The position numbers and the translations under genes were made by a program. The notes under the pieces were generated by a model. That model did no database searches and was not told the DNA's origin. It saw only the letters and a program-made list of their open reading frames with translations. This document shows positions 51,830 through 59,531 of a stretch of 64,000 nt of DNA, one piece after another. Source of the DNA: JASFHF01 sp050123335 (GTDB taxonomy: Bacteria > Pseudomonadota > Gammaproteobacteria > UBA12402). The stretch covers positions 1-64,000 of the forward strand of contig JASFHH010000001.1 in assembly GCA_050123335.1 (NCBI GenBank). The letters are read 5' to 3'. Position 1 is the first letter of the stretch, and each line of letters begins with the position of its first letter.

Positions 51830-51848
51830 GTGTAATTTTGGTGTAATT
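51830..51848 (+). other. GTGTAATT doublet just outside attR
   Basis: GTGTAATT at 51830-51837 and 51841-51848, 11-bp period, 70 bp outside attR. Similar in layout to the GGGTTCC doublets at the island ends. It may be the arm site of an older element in the same tRNA site. Confidence 0.3.
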
Positions 51849-51950
51849 GTGCAGGGAAATGTTACTCAATTATTTTCCAATCCCCTGCCCTGATAGAACT
51901 ATATTTTTTTCTGGTTAAAAACTATAATACGCTTTATTTATGGAGTTGCC

Positions 51951-53096
51951 ATGTCATCCGTATTTCCAGAACCTATTACAAATTTGCCGGAAGCCGATAT
52001 ACCACTTGAAGGCGTAAAAGGCTACCTTTCCCAATCTGACACGCATCAAATAGTTTTTATGGAATTTTCCAAAGATGTTGATTTGCCAGAGCATTCACAT
52101 GCTGCTCAAGTTGGTATAGTTTTAGAAGGCACAATTGATTTAACCATTGATGGCAAACAATCAACGTACATCAAAGGCGACAGATACTATATTCCCGCAG
52201 GAGTACCTCATTCTGCAAAGATATATGCTGGTTATGCAGATATTACTTCTTTTGATGAGGCAGATCGGTTTGCGAGGAAAAAACCACTCTTCCATAAATA
52301 TTTACCAATCGATAACGAAGAATATAAAAATCATCATGTTTTTTCTGTTTTAGATAAAATGGCGGATTTCTACAGAAGTCTTGGGGATTTGATTTTTTGC
52401 CGTGTTACCGTAGGTCTAAATGCCAAAGCATCAATCAATATTGATTCTTATTTTTATCCCTCTGTTAAAGGCACAATTGAATCGATTAAATCCACGCTTA
52501 AGAATGGAAGAATAAATGACGCCTATGCTTTATTAAGAAAATTCCATGACTCTTCAATCATCAACATCTACTCAAATGTGTATTTGGAAGATAATTGTTC
52601 TTTAGAGAATTTTATTGTTGAAAAAATTCAGAGCTGGATCTGTGGGAAAGATCAATTACCTGAATATAGGATAATGTCGCAATACATAAGAGACTCAAAA
52701 AAATTAACAGCATTGACAAATCTTCTTTATAAAGATGATACCTACAAGAAAATAAGAGATCGATGTCAAGATCATCTTCATTACAATTATTTCCATTGTG
52801 CTGTTTTAAATGACAATGAAAGACCCTGTGAACGTAGAATTAGCGCGTTAAATATGTTTCTTTACGATATAAGACAACTTTTCATTCTGCATATTTCATA
52901 TTTATTTTATTTAAAACCCATCTACATGATGTCAAGCGATTATGAGGATCATATGGATATGGGGCACACCCCTCCAGAAAACTGTCAATATTGGGTTGCC
53001 CGCTTTGTTCAAGAAATTTTTGACGAAATTATAAAAAAAGATCGACCAGACATAGCCAAATTAATTAAAGAAGATACATGCATGTATCTAGAATAA
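51951..53096 (+). CDS. Cupin fused to a HEPN-like domain, defence candidate
   Basis: 381 residues. The cupin barrel (about 30-105) has metal-site histidines His48 and His50 (PEHSHAAQ) and His87 (AGVPHSAK). Residues 115-381 form an all-helical module known to me only as an uncharacterised stand-alone bacterial protein family. It contains Arg271-x5-His277 followed by Tyr-Asn (RCQDHLHYN), resembling the Rx4-6H active site of HEPN ribonucleases. MSSDY and PPENCQYWVARFVQEIFDEI follow. A small-molecule-sensing barrel fused to an RNase-like toxin would suit immunity, but this is inference. GGAG precedes the ATG. Confidence 0.6.
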   Translation: MSSVFPEPITNLPEADIPLEGVKGYLSQSDTHQIVFMEFSKDVDLPEHSHAAQVGIVLEGTIDLTIDGKQSTYIKGDRYYIPAGVPHSAKIYAGYADITSFDEADRFARKKPLFHKYLPIDNEEYKNHHVFSVLDKMADFYRSLGDLIFCRVTVGLNAKASINIDSYFYPSVKGTIESIKSTLKNGRINDAYALLRKFHDSSIINIYSNVYLEDNCSLENFIVEKIQSWICGKDQLPEYRIMSQYIRDSKKLTALTNLLYKDDTYKKIRDRCQDHLHYNYFHCAVLNDNERPCERRISALNMFLYDIRQLFILHISYLFYLKPIYMMSSDYEDHMDMGHTPPENCQYWVARFVQEIFDEIIKKDRPDIAKLIKEDTCMYLE

Positions 53097-53111
53097 GAGA
53101 TGAATTACAGG

Positions 53112-54209
53112 TCAATAATATTCTTGTGTGATCCTATAACCCCCTGACAACTTATCCAAATAGCACCATTTAATATATCCTTTGCCCGTTGTAAGAATTT
53201 TTGGTTTAATTTCATCAGGTACTAACATCTGTTTGCCATACGACTTAAAATAGTTTACAAATTTAGCGCATGAATCCAATGTCTCTATATCTCTTGAGTG
53301 GTACTTAATTATTTTAACAGCCTGTTCTTTTTTTCTGTAAATAATTAAATTTGAAAAATATTTCCACCCATTAAACTTAAGATTTCCTCTCATTGCTCGC
53401 CTAATACAATTAACTATTATATCCACAATCTGAATCCCACAATTTGCATGTGACTGTTCAAATGATATTTTTTCCAGAATTTTATCTATACTGAAAATCA
53501 CAGTTTGTGTTCCAGCAACTTTTTGTTTCAGTGGTTCTAATAAATTTTCATGCGGTATTATAAAGTCAGTTAAGCCGGAATAATCCTCGCCTTCCACCAT
53601 CATCCAAGGATTTCTGGAATTAGCTTCTTGCAAAAAAGGCCTTATTATTTGAATTAATATTTTTTCGTACTCAGTAATATTTTTATTTTTAGCATCTATA
53701 AACCACTCGAATGAACCAATAGTCGCTGGTATTCTTTGAGCATAGTATGGAATGGCTACGTTTAATGAACTATTGATTACTTCATATAAAACATAATTTT
53801 GAGAAAATAACGGATTGGACAAAGACACAAGAACATTTTTATCAAATTTCTCATTTGTTATTGTGCCTATTTGACTACTAGAAAAACTATCAGCTAATTT
53901 TTTCTTATATCGTTCTATTTCTAAATTTGTCGTTCTGCCTAACTCTAAGCAAGATACTTCAACAATTACGTCAAATTTTGACAAAAGTAAAAGTAAAGAT
54001 GAAACATCTTTTTCATCAAGCTTTGAACCTTTAATTTCGCCACTCGCATTTTTCTTTTTTTGCAAAGATGGCAACATTTTCCATTTTTCAAACTCACGAA
54101 ATAATGCCGGCTCTAAATTATCTGGTATCATCAACGCGGCAACACAAGATATAGAACTGGTTTTTTCTTCCGGCTTAAATATACCTGATTCATCTATATA
54201 AATACGCAT
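53112..54209 (-). CDS. DUF3800-domain protein
   Basis: 365 residues. Opens MRIYIDESGIF, the YIDESG signature of DUF3800, a family with a predicted RNase H-like fold. Later acidic positions (FEWFIDAKN near 170, CGIQIVDIIVNCIRRA near 262) fit the same fold. The family is common in phage-exclusion and defence neighbourhoods, with no proven activity. It converges on the cupin/HEPN-like gene with a 15-bp gap, which suggests that they travelled together. Confidence 0.75.
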   Translation of the reverse strand: MRIYIDESGIFKPEEKTSSISCVAALMIPDNLEPALFREFEKWKMLPSLQKKKNASGEIKGSKLDEKDVSSLLLLLSKFDVIVEVSCLELGRTTNLEIERYKKKLADSFSSSQIGTITNEKFDKNVLVSLSNPLFSQNYVLYEVINSSLNVAIPYYAQRIPATIGSFEWFIDAKNKNITEYEKILIQIIRPFLQEANSRNPWMMVEGEDYSGLTDFIIPHENLLEPLKQKVAGTQTVIFSIDKILEKISFEQSHANCGIQIVDIIVNCIRRAMRGNLKFNGWKYFSNLIIYRKKEQAVKIIKYHSRDIETLDSCAKFVNYFKSYGKQMLVPDEIKPKILTTGKGYIKWCYLDKLSGGYRITQEYY

Positions 54210-54333
54210 CTTTCACCAATTCCAAAAACGAATGCTACAACCATAATATATGATTATTCAAGCCTAATACAAAAAAATAATCTAGTCTACTATATTCGCT
54301 ATCTCTGTTTGCAATGCGGACAAAATCGTGAAA

Positions 54334-54395
54334 GGGTGTCAAGTCTAGATTTGAGACTTAAGCTTGGTTGTCCAGTTTCAATTCTAGACTTAACG
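54334..54395. repeat. Two TCTAGA-centred palindromes, copies 4 and 5
   Basis: GGTGTCAAGTCTAGATTTGAGA (in two parts, core at 54344-54349) and CAATTCTAGACTTAACG (core at 54383-54388). Degenerate arms. They are the only structure seen in the 373-bp gap 54210-54582, which has no gene that I can support. Confidence 0.5.
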
Positions 54396-54582
54396 CTTTT
54401 CCCAAGATTCGACTTCGTGGTAATAATATCTGCATTTGCCAAACAATTCCACATAATATACAATCCGACCTTATCTATGAATATTAGCATGGAAGGTTAA
54501 TACCAAGCTACGGTAATAATTAAAATAACAATGGATCTTTTTAATAGATACCTTGATATCAATGATGTAGAGAGGTGCTATT

Positions 54583-55617
54583 GTGTTGCAGTGTAATGAT
54601 TTAACTCAATACGAAAAAAAATTAGAGAAAGCAAATAAGGTCATTAGTGAAATAGCTAATGATTATAAAAATATAACGCCTATCATACTTACCGATGCGG
54701 TAATTTTTGAAGATTTTTTTGCTAAAGAAACACGGCATACTTATGGTGATTCTTGGGTTTATCTTACGCAGGGCACTTATGGTATTGGACCAAAAAAATT
54801 GGGATATAAATACTTTGATGGCAATAATATAGCTGCATTAACGGTTCATCCTAAAATTGAAGATCAAAATATTTTGATGATGTATTGGGCTAGACCGATG
54901 GGTAGAGAAATTTTGTCTATTATTGTAAATTTATCTGCAGAAATAAAGAAAAGATATGGCATATGTACATATGTGAAAAAACTTTTTCCAGATCAATATC
55001 AATACTTATTGCAACATGGTTTTAAGAGTGCTAAAGAATTTCCTTGGCATAGTTCTGCGCATTCGGAGGATGATACATATCCAGAAATTATTTATGATCG
55101 AGAAATGACGTTGCAAATTATACGTGATGCAACTAGAAGCAGTTCTTTGGGGCGAGTTAAAAGAGGTGTTGCTAAAATAAAGCGTGAACATAAAATCGAA
55201 ATTAGTGATCATAATTTTAAAGAAAATGCTTGGCGTGTTGTTAATGATTATTTTTTAGAGCGCGAAAAATTAGCTGATAAAGTTAATGTTTCTGCGCCAG
55301 CGGATTATTATAATATGATTTTTTATGACCATGATTCTAGTGTGGATAAAAAAATATTATTTGTGGATGGTGAGCCTATGGGTCTTTTTATAGTGGAACG
55401 CAATAAAAAATTTGATGTAGCAAATATGTATTGTTGTTTAGCTTTAAGAGAACATCACAAATATTTAATGGATATTTTAAAATTATCTATTTTTGAGCGA
55501 CAACCATCAAAATATATTAATAGCGGCGGCTCAGAAGACCCTGGTATGCATGAGTTTAAACTTAAATACAAGCCTATAGAAAATATAATGTATATTACAA
55601 CCAATTATGAATTATAA
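54583..55617 (+). CDS. DUF2156-like (GNAT-fold) acyl/aminoacyl transferase homologue
   Basis: 344 residues from a GTG at 54583 with AGAGGTG upstream. The closing INSGGSEDPGMHEFKLKYKP resembles the end of DUF2156 / phosphatidylglycerol lysyltransferase C-terminal domains (GGSED...L..FK...P), which use aminoacyl-tRNA or acyl-CoA donors. Two GNAT-like halves are suggested (AALTVHPK near 90, MGLFIVERN near 270). No membrane segments, so it is not a full MprF. Overlaps the convergent TrmB gene by 6 bp. Confidence 0.6.
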   Translation: MLQCNDLTQYEKKLEKANKVISEIANDYKNITPIILTDAVIFEDFFAKETRHTYGDSWVYLTQGTYGIGPKKLGYKYFDGNNIAALTVHPKIEDQNILMMYWARPMGREILSIIVNLSAEIKKRYGICTYVKKLFPDQYQYLLQHGFKSAKEFPWHSSAHSEDDTYPEIIYDREMTLQIIRDATRSSSLGRVKRGVAKIKREHKIEISDHNFKENAWRVVNDYFLEREKLADKVNVSAPADYYNMIFYDHDSSVDKKILFVDGEPMGLFIVERNKKFDVANMYCCLALREHHKYLMDILKLSIFERQPSKYINSGGSEDPGMHEFKLKYKPIENIMYITTNYEL

Positions 55618-56388
55618 GCTTTCCCAGACGAATTGGTGTATGGTTTCAGCAATTTTGAAAAAATTTAAGTTTTCAATTACTACGCCATTTACAGTGTTGT
55701 TTGATATTGTAATCATCGCAACTTTTCCATCAAAAATTGAATAATCTACCGTTGGAAGAGTTAATTTTTTTGTTGCTAATTTGTAAAAAAATCTTTTTGG
55801 ATCCATTTGTTTAACATAGTCTTGAGTTTCTTGAGAATCCTCCATAATTTCCCATACGAGCATGTCCTTATTTTTTCTATGAGCATCAATGAATTTATGT
55901 ATGTTGCCGGGAAATATTTTTAATAGTTCACCAGTATTTGCATACGTTCTGATTTCTTTTGCCCCCAGCATCTCATCATAAATTAATTTAACTTCTTTTT
56001 TTCCAGTATAGCGTCTAATTTCCATAATACTATCTTGTCTATATTCTTTTTTTATGCCAGCTAATTCATGCATAACAGAGATTAGTTGATTTTCGGCTGC
56101 TTCAATTTTAGCTTTTCGTTCTTTTAATATAACGGCTAGTTTGTCTATGGGTTCGGCCATAATTAGTCGTCTCGAGCCGCGTCCTTTTTTAACTTGTGTT
56201 ACTAGCCTCTTTTTCGTTAGTTTTTCTACGTTGGCATGTGTTGTAACACGATTCATACTGGAAATTTTAGATAATTCTAATACAGTAGTTGCGCCATATT
56301 TTATTAAGTTTAAATATAAAGTAATTTCTCTTTTAGATAAATCAAGTTCTTCGGATAGAAATTTTTCAATTAAAGCATTGTTGCTCAT
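55612..56388 (-). CDS. TrmB-family transcriptional regulator
   Basis: 258 residues from the ATG at 56388 (AGGAAA upstream). N-terminal winged helix: LSKREITLYLNLIKYGATTV then LELSKISSMNRVTTHANVEK. A coiled segment (85-120) and the TrmB effector domain with IYDEMLGAKEIRTYANTGE follow. TrmB proteins are mainly archaeal and of candidate-phyla bacteria and are uncommon in gammaproteobacteria, so transfer is likely. Probably controls the adjacent transferase gene. Confidence 0.78.
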   Translation of the reverse strand: MSNNALIEKFLSEELDLSKREITLYLNLIKYGATTVLELSKISSMNRVTTHANVEKLTKKRLVTQVKKGRGSRRLIMAEPIDKLAVILKERKAKIEAAENQLISVMHELAGIKKEYRQDSIMEIRRYTGKKEVKLIYDEMLGAKEIRTYANTGELLKIFPGNIHKFIDAHRKNKDMLVWEIMEDSQETQDYVKQMDPKRFFYKLATKKLTLPTVDYSIFDGKVAMITISNNTVNGVVIENLNFFKIAETIHQFVWESL

Positions 56389-56584
56389 TTTGCATTTCCT
56401 TTTCATGATTAATTGTAAGGTTAATTATAACAGTTATATCAACAATAACAAAATATTTTATTAATTATATAGATTAATCAATTAATTACTTAGTTTTTCA
56501 ATTTTCCAAAAGTAAAATGTTATATTACATTTGCGCATTTTTTGTGCTGTGCTATATTAAGCATACCGAAATGGAGATTTAATT

Positions 56585-57106
56585 ATGAACTTGAAAGGAC
56601 GCAAACTACATCAGATCACATTCACTTTAGCAATCATTGGATTGCTAATCACGATAGCTGGAAATTTCTTTGATGTTTCTATTACAAAAAAGCTTTGTTA
56701 TTTAGTTGGTGCATTGCTTTTACTTATTACCGCGTTATTAGAAGAAAATACTTTTTTCACCATTTTAGAAATAATTCTATCAATTGGTGCAGCAGTTGCG
56801 TTTTTACCAATTTCATCTATTTGGAAAAGCGGTATTCCAATTTGTCTTGGTACTTTGGCTGCCACGTATTTTAGTTTCAGCGGTCAACTTAAAGATTATT
56901 TAACTTGGCTTAGTGTGATTGGAGTTTTAATTTGTACTTGGGGTTATGCTTTAACCAATCCGATGCTTTATGTTTGGGGTGGTGCAGTTGTAACAGTATA
57001 TTCATTTTGCTCATTCAGGAGAGGGGAAACAATAGCGTTGGTTTTTGGGATATTAAATGTAATTTTTACGGTGACAGCATTATTGGAAATTTTGCATGTT
57101 TTATAA
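56585..57106 (+). CDS. Small polytopic membrane protein
   Basis: 173 residues with five or six hydrophobic helices (about 12-28, 36-52, 57-75, 80-97, 105-123, 150-170) and short loops. No recognised family. GGAG lies upstream. It is followed 18 bp later by a small gene in the same direction. Inner-membrane, function unknown. Confidence 0.65.
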   Translation: MNLKGRKLHQITFTLAIIGLLITIAGNFFDVSITKKLCYLVGALLLLITALLEENTFFTILEIILSIGAAVAFLPISSIWKSGIPICLGTLAATYFSFSGQLKDYLTWLSVIGVLICTWGYALTNPMLYVWGGAVVTVYSFCSFRRGETIALVFGILNVIFTVTALLEILHVL

Positions 57107-57124
57107 CATAAAATGGAGACGAAT

Positions 57125-57367
57125 ATGAATATGTCGACAATTAACGATAAAAATTCGATTGTTTCGCATCTTTGGCTGCAGGATGTGATTGATGAAAACT
57201 TAACTAAGGCCAAAGCAACTTTAGATTGTTTATTAGCAGCGGAGGATAGCAATGTTGTGCTTGATCGGGAAACAATTTTTAATGCGGTTTGGTCGGCACG
57301 TGATAGTTTACAGGAAATTGCGACATATAAAGCGTCGTTGAATAACGAATCTGGTGAGGAAAATTAA
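57125..57367 (+). CDS. Small protein, paralogue of the island gene at 43231
   Basis: 80 residues from the ATG at 57125 with GGAGA at the right distance. Shares the DVIDENLTKAKATLDCLL core with the island protein at 43231 (DAIDERLTKTKAIANCLL). Two amphipathic helices and an acidic tail. Its location outside the island suggests either an earlier mobile copy or the chromosomal parent. Confidence 0.65.
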   Translation: MNMSTINDKNSIVSHLWLQDVIDENLTKAKATLDCLLAAEDSNVVLDRETIFNAVWSARDSLQEIATYKASLNNESGEEN

Positions 57368-57428
57368 ATTAAACGGAGAGGGGTTTAATTTATTATTAAT
57401 CGGAGAGGATAATTGAGGAGACATTATC

Positions 57429-57632
57429 ATGAACACAGAAAAATTATTTCAGTTAGGTTTAAAAGCTTTAGCAGATAACCATATTAATTTTGCTAAACTT
57501 TATTTTGAGCAAGCGCTTTTATGCGGACATGAATTATCAGTTAGATACCATTTTTTTCTTTGTCGCACTGAAGATAAATCTTTAGCAAGAGATATAATTT
57601 TGTGTGCGGAAAAGAGGAGTTTATCTGCGTGA
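57429..57632 (+). CDS. Small TPR-like protein
   Basis: 67 residues. LFQLGLKALADNHINFAKLYFEQALLCG looks like one TPR-type helical hairpin (outline), followed by a Cys-containing tail. GAGGAG precedes the ATG. Ends just before a perfect 36-bp palindrome. Function unknown. Confidence 0.55.
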   Translation: MNTEKLFQLGLKALADNHINFAKLYFEQALLCGHELSVRYHFFLCRTEDKSLARDIILCAEKRSLSA

Positions 57633-57640
57633 CATCAGTT

Positions 57641-57676
57641 GATTTCGACTTTCGCACTTGTGCGAAAGTCGAAATC
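57641..57676. terminator. Perfect 36-bp palindrome between convergent genes
   Basis: GATTTCGACTTTCGCAC (57641-57657) and its exact inverse (57660-57676). 17-bp stem. No T-run, but its place between convergent genes fits a bidirectional terminator. Confidence 0.6.
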
Positions 57677-57702
57677 CCAAATCCGCGGTTAAAACGTCAG
57701 AT

Positions 57703-59256
57703 TTAGCAGCAAAAACAGCGGTTTTTTTTGTCTTCGTTATCACTATGATATTCTTTTTTGGTTTTTGTTTTAATTAACGGTATTTTTTCATCAGGGCAAT
57801 CATCTTTTACATATGAATCAAGATTTTTTGCATATGTTGTTGATTTTGTTTGGATGTTCAGTTTGATGTGTTTTTTGTTTTCTAAGTTTTTTCTTATGTT
57901 TATAATCCTATTATTTCCGATTTTATAGCAAAACCCTTTGAACATGAGTTTGTTTTTTTCTGCGTTTCTTCCCGCATAGAGTTTTGAGAACCCGATTTTT
58001 TCTAATATATTTATGGTTTGTTTATTAATATATATGCCTTTTTGATATTGGTGTTTATCTATAATTTTTTTCCCTTCTTTAAATTCTTTAGTAATAATAT
58101 TTAAACATGGATTATTTTTTTTGCTATCAATAAGAACTTTTGATCCTAATATTTCATGCAGCTTGTCGTTGCTTGTGCAACGATGTATAGCATGTGGTGT
58201 GACAAAGGCATGATATAGTTTTTCATTTATTTTTAACATAACGATAACATAAATAGGAAATTTAGCGGTAATTTTGTGTATTTGATGTAATATTTCAGTT
58301 CGTGGATATCTTTTCGTTTTTGGATCTGGACTTTGAATGAATTTTTCATTTTTCAAGATTTCTAAAATTTTATTTGCTATTTTGTTGTTGTTTTTTTCAA
58401 TTTGTTGAATCCGTAGATGTGGAAAAATATTTTTGAATTCGCTGATTCTGGTTATTTGGGCGCAATATTTTTGATCCCCGTGATTGATATTAATAAACCA
58501 TTGTTTGTTTTTTTTACAATATATAAGTTCTACTTCATTTGAAAAAGATAGTTCTTTTGCAACTATATTTTCAATTTCTTTTTTTGTTTCGACCTGAGTA
58601 AACACAACTTGCGGAGAAGTAGTAAATTCGTAAGCGTTATATTCACTTAAGGATTTTATTTCATTTTTACCGCGTAATAAAATTATTTGGTTGGGATATT
58701 GCTCTTTGAGCAGTGTCCATAGTAAGAAGTTATCCAGAGATTTTTCATGTTTTCCTATAATATTACCAGGAACTATAATTACAATATTTTTTGGCAAATG
58801 CCCGTTATTTTTCGCGCATATTTTTTTTAGTTTTTTTACAGAATAATCAAAATCGCCTTTTATAATGTAGGCTTTTTTAAAGATAAAAGCAATAATATTT
58901 GGTTTTCTCCGTTTTTTTGGTTTTATTGCATGAGTAATAGTTATAGCATGGATGTTTTTAAATTCTTTTTGGCTTTTAAAATGTTGATAAATTTTTTCCA
59001 AATTTTTTGATTTTTTGAGGAATTTATTTTTTTTACAAGAATCAAAAATTTTAAGTTTTGCCAATTTTTTTAAAGTGGTAATTATATCTTGTGCGCGAGG
59101 GTGATTTTTCTCTATGGGTTTGTTTAGAATATCATCTATATTATCTATATTAATTTCAAATTTTTCTTTTGATGTGTTTTTTCTGCCCATCAAAATTTTT
59201 ACTCTTTTTATTATTTTTTCTATAGTTAATTGGTCATTGTTGTACATAGTAATCAT
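57703..59256 (-). CDS. Pseudophosphatase, degenerate paralogue of the PPP phosphatase at 59532
   Basis: 517 residues. Residues 105-210 line up with the neighbour: KPKNIVII then GNIIGKHEKSLDNFLLW against LKNLVIINHGDMIDRGERSI, and EQYPNQIILLRGKNE against QQYPNQIVLLRGNHE. The metal-binding residues of all three PPP motifs are gone: DTHG is reduced to GDFD, GDxxDRG to GNIIGKH, GNHE to GKNE. The frame is intact over 1.5 kb, so the gene is under selection without phosphatase activity. The end NRCFCC leaves a C-terminal -CXCC, which could be lipidated in a host. Effector candidate; regulator of the active paralogue is an alternative. Confidence 0.68.
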   Translation of the reverse strand: MITMYNNDQLTIEKIIKRVKILMGRKNTSKEKFEINIDNIDDILNKPIEKNHPRAQDIITTLKKLAKLKIFDSCKKNKFLKKSKNLEKIYQHFKSQKEFKNIHAITITHAIKPKKRRKPNIIAFIFKKAYIIKGDFDYSVKKLKKICAKNNGHLPKNIVIIVPGNIIGKHEKSLDNFLLWTLLKEQYPNQIILLRGKNEIKSLSEYNAYEFTTSPQVVFTQVETKKEIENIVAKELSFSNEVELIYCKKNKQWFININHGDQKYCAQITRISEFKNIFPHLRIQQIEKNNNKIANKILEILKNEKFIQSPDPKTKRYPRTEILHQIHKITAKFPIYVIVMLKINEKLYHAFVTPHAIHRCTSNDKLHEILGSKVLIDSKKNNPCLNIITKEFKEGKKIIDKHQYQKGIYINKQTINILEKIGFSKLYAGRNAEKNKLMFKGFCYKIGNNRIINIRKNLENKKHIKLNIQTKSTTYAKNLDSYVKDDCPDEKIPLIKTKTKKEYHSDNEDKKNRCFCC

Positions 59257-59531
59257 CCTCGGTAATTGCTAAACCGACATTTCCTATTTGCTAAAAAATA
59301 TCGCCACGTATTGCGAATAGTATCAGCAAATTTTTAATGTTTCCTTAGTAAAAGCTAAAAAAACGAAAGAAATCTTTGCTTTTTTCATATTTTTTGCAAT
59401 TTTTTGCGGTATTGGTAGTTTTTGTTCACAGATCACCATTGTTATTTGTATAATTTTTCCCTACTGCCGCATCCGCAGCGGGAGTGATTATAACAAATCT
59501 TTAGTGAGACGTGGAAATCTTACATTTTGGT

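Noticed and set aside
57703..59256. Pseudogene or frameshifted phosphatase
   Set aside because: A single uninterrupted frame of 517 codons with a ribosome-proximal start and conserved core; better read as a pseudoenzyme.
59257..59531. PmrA-type box before the pseudophosphatase
   Set aside because: AAGATTT occurs twice on the minus strand, but not with the required TTAA half-sites and 11-bp period.
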